This document shows positions 22,250 through 33,480 of a DNA stretch of 64,000 nt, one piece after another. The stretch is taken from positions 16,573,837 to 16,637,836 of the forward strand of contig NC_087073.1 of NCBI RefSeq assembly GCF_026151205.1, written 5' to 3'. Under the pieces are notes generated by a model, which searched no databases, was not told the DNA's origin, and saw only the letters and a program-made list of their open reading frames with translations. Within the stretch, counting starts at the first letter, position 1; each line of letters opens with the position of its first letter. The position numbers were made by a program, and so were the translations under genes. Source of the stretch: Bolinopsis microptera (lineage: Eukaryota > Ctenophora > Tentaculata > Lobata > Bolinopsidae).

Positions 22250-25200
22250 TCACCTGACTGCCCCAGCGGCTCCTTTAATAATCAACTTATTACCCTGGCA
22301 GGTGACACAATCCCTGATCTCCTCGGACAGTTCCTTACAAAAGCTGGGATAATCTATCTTGTTGTAACTCAGATCACACATCTCCACTGAGCCGTGGAGG
22401 GCTGTGATGATGTCAGCAGTGACGTCACCAGCTTTACAGTTCTGTAGAGTGAGATGAGGAGGAGCCACCAGACTCAGAGTCTCAATACCCTCTCCTCCTA
22501 GCGGATTAGAGGACAAGTCCAGGAGGGATAGTCGAGGAAATAACATCACTAGATCTACGACTGATTCTCCGGTTATGTGGTTGAAGGGAGCTTTGAAGGA
22601 GGTTATATTTCTGAGGTCGGGTAAAATTTCCCGGAAATTTGTATCGTTCAGGTCACAGTTTTCTAGACACAGAATTTCCAGAGTTTTTGGGAGATTTACC
22701 CCTGACTTTTCTATGTTTGATCCCCCCAGGGTTAGAGACTTTAATCTCTGAGGAAACTTCGGGAAATGGTGGATATGATTTTGTGACAAATCCAACGACG
22801 AGATGTTACATTCGGATAGTTTCTCCGTAAGTTCAGGCGAAAGATGGGTTTTAGTGGTCAGAGTACAACTTACACCTGATACCACACTAAGGGTCGGCAT
22901 TGAGACAATCAGTTCTACAAGTGCTGTAAAACAGTTTGATATACTGTTATAGTCCAGCTTTAACGTGCTCAAAGGAAGCTGAGACAAACATTCTGACACT
23001 TTCAAAAAGTTGGTGTTGTTGATGCCACAGCCAGACACATTGATATCTGACAAGGAAGTTAAAGTAGGTACAGCACTACAAAAAGTGTTCAGTACCTCCT
23101 TAGAAAGGCGGTTAAACGAGATATCCAGCTTCTTAATCCCCGTGCAGCAGAGTAACGTTGTAAAGAAACACTCCAACTGTTTGCTGGATGCTAGAGACCT
23201 GGACAGCGAGACATTAGATAAAGTTCCGGAGAAGATCTCTTTTAGAGCCGGTTCTACTGATAACCGAGTACAAGTTTCCAGATACTTCTCCAACAGTCCC
23301 ACATGTTCCGCCTCTTCTATCACTCCAACCAACTCATCACCGTCTACTAAGAGCTGGGTTGCTACATCCTCGCTGTCCAGTTCCGCTCCGTCGCTGGTAG
23401 TGAGACTGAGTTTGGGGAGAATGCCAACTTTTGAGCGGTAACGTTGGGAAGCTTCTACAGCTAGGTCCGCGATTGTTTGATTTGGTTTAACTGGGAGGAA
23501 AAACAAGGTATCTCTGATTTTGATCTTTACTCTGAGTTTTGGATGCAGATGGTCGGAGGTAGTCTGTGAGGGGGGTCTGTGAGGAGGATCAGAAGGAATT
23601 GAGATAATTTCAGGGGTATCAGGACTACTTTCTTCATCTTTTATCCGAATGTTTGATAACTTCGATTGTTTTGGTCTTTTCTTGCCGCTGGATCTAGACA
23701 AGAAAGGATCTTGAGGTAGTTTACGTTTCGGAGACGGATTCCTGTCTTCAACAAGCCAATCATCAACAATAGGGCGTTTAGAGGGGTGTCTTGGTGGATC
23801 AGAAGATCTCTGCTTTAAAGGAAGTGTTAGTTTATCCATCTGTTTTCTGCTGAGAATAGCACTGTCAGACGCCCTCAAATGTTTTGCTTTGTGTGATGAA
23901 ATGTTCTCCTTGCCAACTATCTGACTTCTTTGAGTAGAAGTTGCCACAGGTTCCAGACCCTTTTGATAAGAAAACGAAGAGTTGGATCCTGTGGTGAACA
24001 ATTCCTCTTGCTCCATTTTCTTTACAATTTTCCGGGGTTTAGGCGGATTCTTGCTTACTTCAGCCAGATAATTCTTTATAGCTAGTCTTTGGTCGGTGAG
24101 AATGTCGTCTGGATCATCTTCAAGGATATTCTCAACGAGTTGCAGAGCCGAGCGACCATCGTCATCTTTGGCTAGGATATTAGCTCCACTTTCAACCTGA
24201 GAAAGACAAATTGATCGTTTTAATTGTTTTCTAATTTATGATAGGTCCGGATAGGTCACCACAATTACAATATAATAAAAAATGAATGAAACTAAAACCA
24301 CACAATTCATTTTATCTTACGATGTCCCACGAATATACAAGAAGGAAGAAGGAAGAAGCACGCACCAGATATTTGACGATAGAGAAGTTGCCCCACTGAG
24401 AGGCGTCGTGAAGAGGAGTAATACCCCCACACTCACGGCCACCACGATCATTTATATCAGCTCCCGCTGTAACCAGCAATGTCACTATCTCCAGGAATCC
24501 GTGGTTACAGGCTTCGTGTAGAGGTGTCCAGCCGGCGTGGTCACGTGTGTTGGGGGACGCGTGTTTTGCTATCAGTTCACGCACCTAAATATTCGGAGAT
24601 AAGGTAAGATTACAAATAAAGATTGAAAAGAAAATGAGTCAAGGGAAGAGACTATTTATTTTCATTGTTACGGCATATTCATGATGTATTAACAAAATAT
24701 CAATACATCTTGGTAAATGCTGCGTTGTTTTAGGCTGATGTTTATATCGTACAATTGATACATTGTACATTCAGGTCAGCCAAAAATAATCATTGGAGAG
24801 AAACAGAAAGTTAAATATTAATTAAACAAACCTTGTCAATTTTTCCCTCGACACACGCTTGATGTAAGGGAGTTTCCCCTTTCTCGTTAACTTTCGTCAG
24901 TTTCCCAGCTCTTCTCTTTCGCATAGGTGCAGTTTCACTATCATCGTCAATAGCTTCGCTTTCACTTTCACTAATCTCCACGTCTGACATGTTCCAGGTG
25001 TCTTGAGACATACTGCAGCTATCAGGAGTGTCTTCTTCAATCTTACTTAGTTCTGACGAAGATGTAAATTCAATTATTGAGTAAAACACAACGTGGGATG
25101 TATGTATCATGACACAGTGTGTACTACAAATTTGAAAATAAAGTAAGATTTAGTGCAGATTCGAAACCACAATAAGACATTGGTCGAACTGTTACGGCAT

Positions 25201-28030
25201 ATTCATGATGTATTAACAAAATATCAATACATCTTGGTAAATGCTGCGTTGTTTTAGGCTGATGTTTATATCGTACAATTGATACATTGTACATTCAGGT
25301 CAGCCAAAAGAATGGGATGTTATCTATGAAACAATGCACGTATATATATATATTATATATATATTCCTGTACGATAATCCTAACCAGCCTACCTGTTTTA
25401 GCAGTTTTGACCACCTCCTGTTTGTCAAAGTGTTCAGCAACTTCAATGAGGGCAGTAAGACACAGTATCTGGTCTTGTGGAGAGTGTGCCTCGCCAATAC
25501 CCGCCTGAACTGCATCATAACAATCTGTGAAGGGAACTGTCAGAAAAATAATCACACATATATCTAGTCTACAGCCTGAGGAAAAAGTTTATTTCAGGAG
25601 AAGTTTTAGTTGTTCAACTGTAAAGACCGACTTCTTGAGGTCATGCTAGACGTTTCAACGTTTTTATTATTATAACATTAACAATTAACAAACTCATGCT
25701 GGATAGACAGATTTGGAAAAAAACTATCTCTGTTGGGACGTTGAAGCCGCCCTAAGTCGTCGTAAGTCGTATTATTATAACTTAGAGAATTCATATTTTG
25801 GATGTTACCTGATAAGACTGTTTATCTTTGAGGGAAACAAGAGCGATGTTGGCCCAAGTAGCTGCAGTGGACACAATAGATATCTGCTGGGTGTAATGAT
25901 ACAGAGATAGCTCGTACTCCCCGGTCTCTCTGTAACATTCTCCTAACTTTCCGTGCACTTCTGATACAAGAGTTTATTGTTACAAACCGGGGAACGATCC
26001 TAAGTTCATTAGCAAGCAGTGAGAATGGCAGAAAGAGAACTGTTCAGAAGTGAAACCAGTGATAGGGTAGCCTATCTGGCAATAACTTAAGGAAGTAACA
26101 CAAATAAGAAACTAAAGAAACCTACCAACCAGCAACGGAAGGTGCAGGAAGCTCGCAGTGTTTAGCCAGCTCCAGTTCCTTCTTCAACCATCTCTTAGCT
26201 TGGTTGTTTAGTGACAGTTTCAGCAGAGTGTTCGATATTTTTGAAAGGATACCAACTTCTCTTTCCGTCTCGCCTGAAATTTTGCGAACTGTGAGAAAGA
26301 CTGAAGACTCAAACGCCATTATTGTCATTATATCACACATAGCTGTCATTATATCACACATCTCAGTTCAAACAAACGTGTTAGTGCTGTTACGGCATAT
26401 TCATGATGTATTAACAAAATATCAATACATCTTGGTAAATGCTGCGTTGTTTTAGGCTGATGTTTATATCGTACAATTGATACATTGTACATTCAGGTCA
26501 GCCAAGAAAAACCACGGAGGTACATGTTTAAATGACACTAGATAATAAATATATGAGATTTGGCATAGCAATCAAATGTTTCTTACCAAAATCGACCTGT
26601 TGTGTGGACATGATAAGCTTGGTAGCCTTGTAAACTGTCATGGCTTTGTCCAAATCACTGTTAATCTGCAGAGATCTCTTGGCACATCGCCGAGCAAGGA
26701 GAATGCTATCCGAGTGGAGATGAGCGAGAGCTAACATTTCACTGCTCTCTGATTCTTCTTGTTCGTTTTCGTTTACTTTGCTAGCTTTTACTGCCTAGAG
26801 AATTCAAGGTTAGAGACTTGTACACATTTTCCCCAAATTTTAGAACTGCAGAAAACTGTCTTAAAATGAAATTAAGGTAAATGTTTTAACGGTACAGCGT
26901 CCAGATATATAAATCTGTAAGTAAAAGGGAGCCAGAAACCTGTTCTCCGTAGAGTAGGGCCTCAGAAAGTTCACCACTATGCAAGTAAGTTTCACACAGT
27001 TGAAGAAGCGCTAGATGCTGCACAGCGCCATCTCGGTTTAGCTTTGCTTCCTCCAGCGCTTTTTTCAGGTAATCGACACTCATGGTAGGGTTGACTTTGT
27101 CATAGAGCAGGCCAACGTTGAGGTGCAATCTGGCTCTCATCTGCAAATAATGTTGTGAGTTGAAGTTGACTGGGTAAAGAAAATCATTCAGTAACCATGG
27201 TAACTGTGCTTTAAATGGCCCCACACTATTGATTAGCTAAAATCTACACAACTCTTATAACTTATTAGAGGACAGAGCAAGAGTTATCACTTAGCCTAGA
27301 AGGCCCAGATTACAATACAAATATTAAAAAGCATAAGAATTTTCTCGAAGTCCTACCTCCATAACTTCTTTCTCAGAACAGAGTCGTTTGCTCCTCAGAG
27401 TATTAACTAACTTCAGAGCAGTGATATAATACAGTCCAGCCTTCTTTCTCAACGGTACCATAACAGACTCCTCTGTCTCAGACATGAGCTGAGTATAGTA
27501 AGTTCTTCCCAGAGTTGCATTAGCTCGCTGCTGTTCCAACAAGTCACCCAGATCTGTGGAGATCTTCATGAACTGCTCTTGGTGGGAGATGGCAGCGGGA
27601 AACTCTCCCAACTCGGCAAACACTTCTCCAACTTTACGATGAGCGACGGCTATGTCGAGGGGCTTGCCGTGCTTCTCACTGAGTTCAAGATCTTGGGTGT
27701 GGTATTGTAGCGCCAGGTTGAGAAACCCAGATACAGCTAGCATGTCACCCAGAGCGTTACATAGCTTGCTCTGCTCTGATAGGTTACCTGAAACAGTGTT
27801 GTTGTTGAGTCAGCGGTTTTTAATAGCAATCTAATTGATTATCAACAATGATAGGCGTAATGAGGTCTGGAATGCTTTCTATTAACGTATCATGAAAAGA
27901 GTCGTTACCTATTACATTTACCTTTCGCTGTGGCGGATTTCAGTGATTTTTGTAGACGTCTGACTTCGTTTCTCTTGCCTCTCTCCAGCATGGACAGATC
28001 TTCTTCAGCGATGCTGTCCTGCTTTCCCAT
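22250..28030 (-). CDS. TONSL: Tonsoku-like DNA repair protein
   Basis: Ten exons: 27922-28030, 27357-27787, 26940-27140, 26587-26794, 26130-26273, 25809-25960, 25393-25504, 24832-25052, 24366-24584, 22250-24196; about 1,247 aa (human 1,378). TPR-like helices come first (AVAHRKVGEVFAELGEFPAA), then an acidic stretch (SDVEISESESEAIDDDSE). Ankyrin repeats follow (NEKGETPLHQACVEG, AGWTPLHEACNHG, GITPLHDASQWG), then a conserved DDWLVED, a ubiquitin-like domain near residues 820-895 and C-terminal leucine-rich repeats. TONSL with MMS22L reads unmodified H4K20 on new chromatin through its ankyrin repeats and promotes RAD51 loading at stalled forks. Two junctions are uncertain: exon 5 needs the weak donor GTTGGT, and exon 7 could start 22 bp earlier (DCYDAVQ) if phase allowed. 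Confidence 0.92.
24663..24783 (-). ncRNA. Candidate box H/ACA snoRNA, TONSL intron 8
   Basis: 121 nt on the host strand. The 5' hairpin has lower stem GGCUGA/UCAGCC and upper stem GUACAAU/AUUGUAC. The hinge contains AAAACA, which fits box H. The 3' hairpin has a base stem CAGCAU/AUGCCG (one mismatch) and upper stem GAUGUAUU/AAUACAUC. The upper stem to ACA distance is 14 nt, the classical spacing, and ACA lies three bases from the modelled end. Copies in introns 7 and 4 are identical over the core while flanks differ; shared sequence stops at the ACA. Confidence 0.85.
25187..25307 (-). ncRNA. Candidate box H/ACA snoRNA, TONSL intron 7
   Basis: Core identical to the intron 8 copy over about 115 nt, with both hairpins, hinge box and ACA intact. 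Flanking bases are unrelated. It lies about 85 nt inside the donor. Confidence 0.85.
26385..26505 (-). ncRNA. Candidate box H/ACA snoRNA, TONSL intron 4
   Basis: Third identical core, about 81 nt from the donor and 111 nt from the acceptor of intron 4. Host-sense orientation as in the other two. The 3' bases after ACA (GCA) differ from the other copies (ATG, GTT), marking the end of the shared unit. Confidence 0.85.
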
Positions 28031-28664
28031 ACTACCACACCAAGCATCTAGTTCTACCTAAACTAGAATTTAGTTCATTGCTGAAACCTGGGATTAGACA
28101 GATACTCATGCTGCAAATCAGGGGGCTTTCTTACGACCAACAATGATTACAATTCATTATAATAACATGTACATATATTATAATGGCTCTGTCCTATTAT
28201 TTTCCAAAATCAGATTTATTTGCTTTAGTTTTGAAGAGTGTCTTTTGCTTAACTTAGCAATAATTTTTAGTTACAAATCAAGTTTAATCTTACTTTGCGC
28301 TTTTAGAATTCGTATCTTACAAATTATTACACTTTTAAATGAAGAAAATGTTTTAACAATCTGAAAAACAAATCAATCGTGGAATAAATCGATACCCTAT
28401 TAGCTATCATACCATCTATAATGTTCAATATTTTATGGGTACTCTTCTTATCGAAAAAAACTTAACAATTCTTCATTTTATTATAATATCAAAATATATA
28501 ACTAAAGATAAGCTATCACTATGTTCATCTAAATATAATAAGCTATTACTATCAATATAAGCTCATACCTCAAAAAATGAATGAAACGAATCACAATAAA
28601 TTAAATGTAGCAATTATTTATAAAATCAAATTTCGAAATCTCATATCTACGGCAGAAACAAATT
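28031..28664. other. TONSL-LTA4H intergenic region
   Basis: 634 AT-rich bases with no coding or repeats that I recognise. It holds the TONSL 5' flank and the LTA4H-like 3' untranslated region. Confidence 0.4.
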
Positions 28665-30926
28665 TCAAGCATTAGCTTGATGAGCCAGTATGTCTTTCTC
28701 AACCATGCTACGGCAAATGTTATGGTAAAAACTCTTCTTCCTTTCAAAAACATCTATGGCATGTTGGCTGTATTCCTTCCAAGAGAAAAGATCTCGGAAT
28801 ATCGGTCGAACAAACTTCATTCTCCCTTGAGTCGTCACAAAGTTTAGAGCTTTGCTGACGATAGGACTATAGCGTGCCTTGATACAGACTCGACACCACC
28901 TGAACGGAAAGGACCTCATTAAAGAATGTATCATTTATACTTTAGCTGACGCAGGCAATATTGTACAATGTACAATATCAAACACACTTTTAGCTTATAA
29001 TGGGAGAAAAAAAGGAGTTTAAAGCAACCATCATGATCAACGAAACCTTATATATACTGTTAATGTTGTTATATTACTTACGCGAAAAGAATCTCTGCGT
29101 TTTGAGAGTCGCCGAAGTGGAAGGTCGAGTCAAGCTGTTTGACCGTCTCCAAGGTTACGTCATCGTAAGTGTGTAGCAATGTAAGGGTGGATATCACCTA
29201 AACACGAGTAAGTCTATGAAAGTTAAACTATTGCATTGATTTCAGTTATTATTAGAATATCTCTTTTGATAAGCTTCCAGGGCAAGGCAGATGCAAATAT
29301 ATACATATAAACGATAATTATTTTAAAGGGCATGTAACTAGCTGATCTTAAAAGGTTTAAAGCTTTATCAGAAATGCTAAAAACCTGTTTAGAAGATAAA
29401 GATTCTCGTTCTTTTTCAGATATATCCCCATTAGACCATGCCTTGGCAACCTCAATTGACTTTTGTTGACGGGAATCATCGTATTTAGGAATGACTAAAG
29501 GCATCCCGGGAGTGGTCAGCCACCCTCTCCAGTCAACCTCCACATTCGGGAAATGTGACTTGAAATAACTGACGAACACTTCGGAAGTGATACTTTTGTA
29601 TGCATGTTCTGCAATATAGCTTCGTAAGAAGGGGTCAAACACAGCTGGCCCTCCGACTAAGGTTTCTAGATAAAATAAGAAAGTTGATCCCTTCTCATAG
29701 GGGACAGAGGAGAATGCATCGTCAGGATCTACCCCATCCAGGTTAACGTTCAAGGCAGTAAGAGGGTTGTCCTTACCAAACACTTCAATAGCATATTTCA
29801 GACTGTTAAGACCCATCATGTGAGCACCTTCCCTCACTGCTTCTCCTTCTTCGGGTCCTGCCAGCTTAGCCAAAATCTTCCTCTCCAAGAAAACTGTAAA
29901 TCCTTCGTTCAGCCAGAAATGTTCCCAGTTAGCGTTGGTGACCAGATTTCCAGTCCAGCTGTGAGCAATCTCGTGAGCAACTACATTTACCAAACTTTTA
30001 TCGCCCGCGAGAAGTGTGGGAGTTACAAAAGTCAGGCAAGGATTTTCCATGCCACCGTATGGAAAAGATGGTGGCAGAACTAGCAGATCATATCTCCCCC
30101 ACACATACTCCCCTGCAACTTCCTCAGCTGCTTTCAGGATGGTTTCTGTATCTTCAAACTCACTGTAGCACTTGTCGATGTTAGCTCTTTCTGACCACAC
30201 CCTAACTCTGGGGCTTATGTCTTGGGACACTATGTCTCCGATAACAATAGCCAGCAGATACGCTGGAATTGGAATTTTCTGGTTGAAGAAATAAGTTGTG
30301 GTGGATTCAGATTCCTCTGATCTCACAGATACAGCACTCATAACAGCTACTAGAGGTTTGTCTACAGTGAGTTCTGCGGTGTACGGTGTCTTGATACCAG
30401 GTGTATCTTGACAAGGGACAATACTTCTAGCGTGTATAGCTTGGTTCTGTGTGAAAAGGTAGGGGTGCTCTCCGAATGTTTGGTCAGGACTCAGAACTTG
30501 GACACCAGAAGCAGTGGGTGAGGTTTTGTAGTGAACAGTAACTCCATTGGTAGATGGCTGCAGTGAAATTGTTAGAGGAGATCCAAATTCTTTGAACTTA
30601 TCACCAACAACATATTCCAGTTCCTCTCCACTTGCTTGGTCAAGAATCCTGCTGATGTCCAGATCCTTGCAGTCCAGAACCAGCGACTGACATTCTTTGT
30701 TGACTCTTTTAAATGCAATGTCAACATGACCAGACAGAACTGCACTTTTCAGATCGGCAGTCAGAACAATATTGAGCGTTGTTGTCCTGATTTGAGAGGA
30801 GTCAGAGAACGAGGATGGATCAGGGCGGGGAGACATCCTATTCTCTCTGTCAAAATAGAGTTTTATCCAGTGGCCAATTAAAATACTTGCTATTATCGGT
30901 ACAACCAGAGTCTGAAAATGTGACAT
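28665..30926 (-). CDS. LTA4H: Leukotriene A4 hydrolase / aminopeptidase, membrane-anchored form
   Basis: Three exons: 29385-30926, 29082-29197, 28665-28899; 630 aa (human LTA4H 611). This is an M1-family metallopeptidase: GGMENP exopeptidase motif at 291-296; zinc ligands HEIAH at 318-322 and E341; SSVPYEKG with the catalytic Tyr410. QGRMKF near the C-terminus supplies the Arg and Lys that bind the substrate carboxylate in the family. The enzyme trims N-terminal residues from peptides, and in vertebrates it also opens leukotriene A4. Two things stand out. Residues 7-25 (LVVPIIASILIGHWIKLYF) look like a signal anchor, which cytosolic LTA4H lacks. The position of human Tyr378 is Phe405. Aminopeptidase B or a generic M1 enzyme is less likely given the full C-terminal helical domain match. 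Confidence 0.9.
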
Positions 30927-31384
30927 TGTTTACAGACGAATCAGGTGGATCGGACCATATACCATGCAACTGGCAACAAACAAACCTTCTGTTTTAACCC
31001 TAATAAGTTGAGAGTAAGAAATCAGGAACAACAATCCACGTCCAACCAGTTTCAAATTGTATAAATTTAATTTATTTTGATAACAGAACGAGAGCGAACA
31101 CTGAACATAAATCAACCACAATATTTTGGGTTATAATTAGACCTTACTTGTAGGTCAATGACCGTGAGGATTACACAGTTTTATTAAGCATGCACCGCCT
31201 CAATTGTTTAACTTTTACGTGTTAATCCAATATTTATTCAAGTCATTTTAACAGCATAATTGATCTGGCCAACATCCACTTGGGACACAACATGAGATAC
31301 CAATTTTTGATATTTGGATATTTGTTCGTTGAGGAGACAGTAAAACATGAATATTAAATATAACTAAAAAGACAATTTAAAAGA
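30927..31384. other. LTA4H-RPS9 intergenic region
   Basis: 458 bases, no gene seen. It carries the RPS9 3' end (a sense AATAAA exists near 31,230) and the LTA4H-like 5' flank. Confidence 0.4.
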
Positions 31385-32424
31385 TTAATCCTCATCCTCA
31401 TCGGCATCAGCAGCACCCTTATCACCAGCTCGCATTCTCTTCCTCTTTACGCGACCTTCTCGACCAGATCCGTATGCGGAATTAATGGCGATATCAATAT
31501 GTTTCTGAGCGTCCAATCGCACTATGAATGAGGGGATGTTTACAACTTGTTTTCGTACTCTGATATGCTTCTGTCTGATCAGGACTCGGGCATGATGGAT
31601 ACTCTTAGCAAGTCCTAGTTTGAACACCTGGGTTTGGAGACGCCTTTCAAGGAAATCTTCAGTCTTGAGACCTGTAAAGAGGTTAAGTGTTACTCCGAGA
31701 ACACAGGAGCTCAACAGGAAATCCAAGCCCACAATATGGAATGGACTTAGAGGGTCCTAAGTGTTGAAAAAACTAAACATGGGATAATTGCCATGAGCAG
31801 GGTTATGGTCGGGTCATTGCAGTTTTTGACATAAAATATAAACATTAAAAAACGTCTTTACAGATGAAAAACAAGTTTACTTGAAACAGATGAGAATATC
31901 AAGTTTAAATTTGCTAAACAAATATTTCTATAACTTTATCACGTCATCTAAATTGGTAGTCTAGGAAAATTACCCAGGACATAATCGAGCTTCATTCTGT
32001 TCTCGTCGAGCACACCGATTCTGACAAGCCGCCTAAGGATAGCATTTCCCTCAAAGAGACGTCTGGGATCCTTGTCTTCAAGGGTCAGCAATTCTCGAGC
32101 AGCTTTCCTGATTTTGGCAAGAGTATACTTAACCCTCCATACCTGAGAATGATTTGTTGTAAAATGGTGATATAGAAATGTGTCATAACTTGTGTAGTCA
32201 GGCCATGATCACTTACAATGATAAACAAGGCAATCGATTAAATAAACATAAACAGTTTGATCATTCGGATAACAATAACGTTTTATTTAAATGAGATAAA
32301 CACATACTTCTCTTTTGTTACGAAGACCGAACTCTCCAATAAGCTTAAGTTCGCTGTCAAGTCGTTCCTTCTCAAAAGGACGACGAGGAGTCGTATAGGT
32401 CTTGGAGTATACGATGTGACTCAT
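31385..32424 (-). CDS. RPS9: 40S ribosomal protein S9 (uS4)
   Basis: Three exons: 32308-32424, 31974-32142, 31385-31671; 190 aa (human 194). Reads [20 protein letters not shown] at the start. The S4 RNA-binding domain follows ([40 protein letters not shown]), then the basic-acidic tail [20 protein letters not shown]. It is an early-binding small-subunit protein contacting 18S rRNA near the decoding region. Introns of 302 and 165 bp were examined for snoRNAs without a convincing hit. Confidence 0.98.
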
Positions 32425-32745
32425 CCTACCTTTATCAAAACATTGTTAGTTGATATTAATAATAAATCGAAGTTTAATAAACCACTGATGAGAAGATTAG
32501 ATTAGATTAGATTAAGAATAATGACATAAACATCATCACTAGTTTTAAACATTCTTTCTGATTTCCTCATTATCAGAACTGTGAACATTTCACAGCCTTC
32601 GTCATTAAAAAACAAACAAATTCTATAACTAACATAATTGTCATAATTTATTTACATATTATAGTAGAAATTAAATTAATAAGTTTTTTTTAAAAAGTTT
32701 AAAATGTTAAAAAACCGTTAATAAAAAAATTAGATAAAAACAATT
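32425..32745. other. RPS9 upstream region
   Basis: AT-rich, no coding. It includes a short (GATTA)n run near 32,495-32,513 and the tail end of the neighbouring LINE fragment. Confidence 0.4.
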
Positions 32746-33480
32746 TCATGAGATATTTATTCCCTTTCTCTTGGCAACACACGGGTTTTTATATAAATAT
32801 TCAACTTGTTGCTTCTTCTTTTCAATATAATTTACACCCTCTATTTTTGATAAAACTATATTTGACACTTCCCAAAAGTTGCCTGTGTCTACTAAATTAT
32901 TAGTCTTTTTAAATTCTTCTAGATTAATTTTAAAATCAATAACAGACACTGAATTTCTAACAAATGATGGTAATTTATTCCAAAAGCTGATAACACGCTC
33001 TGATAAAAAATTATTAGACAAGGTTTTAATATTTCTATCAATATTGTTAGATTTAGTGCTAACAATTTTATCTCCCGATCTACTTAAATTGAAAATATCA
33101 TTTCCATACTCAACCAATCCATTTACAATTTTGTAGGCTTCAATCAAATCTCCTCTAACCCGTCTCTCTGCGAGTGTTGTAATCTGTAAGGCATCCAACC
33201 TTTCACTGTAAGGAAGTGTTCCAATATCATCAATAAGGCGTGTGAACCTTCTCTGGACATTTTCCAGTTCAATGATAGTAGCCCAATTCCCATGGCAGGC
33301 AGGTGGAGACCACAACTGAGCACAATACTCCAAGTGGGGTCTTATTATAGTTTTATAAACATTTCTCATAACGTTAATTTCTCTTATAATGAGATTCCTT
33401 GTAACCCATGCAATCATACTGTTTGCTTTACTGATACAACTTTTAATATGTTTCGACCATTTTTAGAGAAAGTAATAAAT
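32746..33480 (-). mobile_element. CR1/jockey-like LINE reverse-transcriptase C-terminal fragment
   Basis: Open frame 32746-33417 (223 aa) begins within the thumb region: NVYKTIIRPHLEYCAQLWSP, ENVQRRFTRLID, LPYSERLDALQI, RRVRGDLIEAYKIVNG, LSERVISFWNKLP. This is the standard end of reverse transcriptases of CR1-like elements. Coding similarity extends to about 33,480 (KHIKSCISKAN) with a frame disruption. The endonuclease and fingers/palm are missing, so it is a 5'-truncated copy. The open frame is long for a dead element, suggesting recent insertion. Confidence 0.85.

Noticed and set aside
23010-23441. Plus-strand 143-codon frame
   Set aside because: Antisense to the large last exon of TONSL; no similarity seen.
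31672-32307. Possible snoRNA in RPS9 introns (AGATGA..TCATCT pairing; AGTGATCA near CTGA)
   Set aside because: Ribosomal-protein introns often host snoRNAs, but I could not assemble a full C/D or H/ACA set of boxes at proper spacing.
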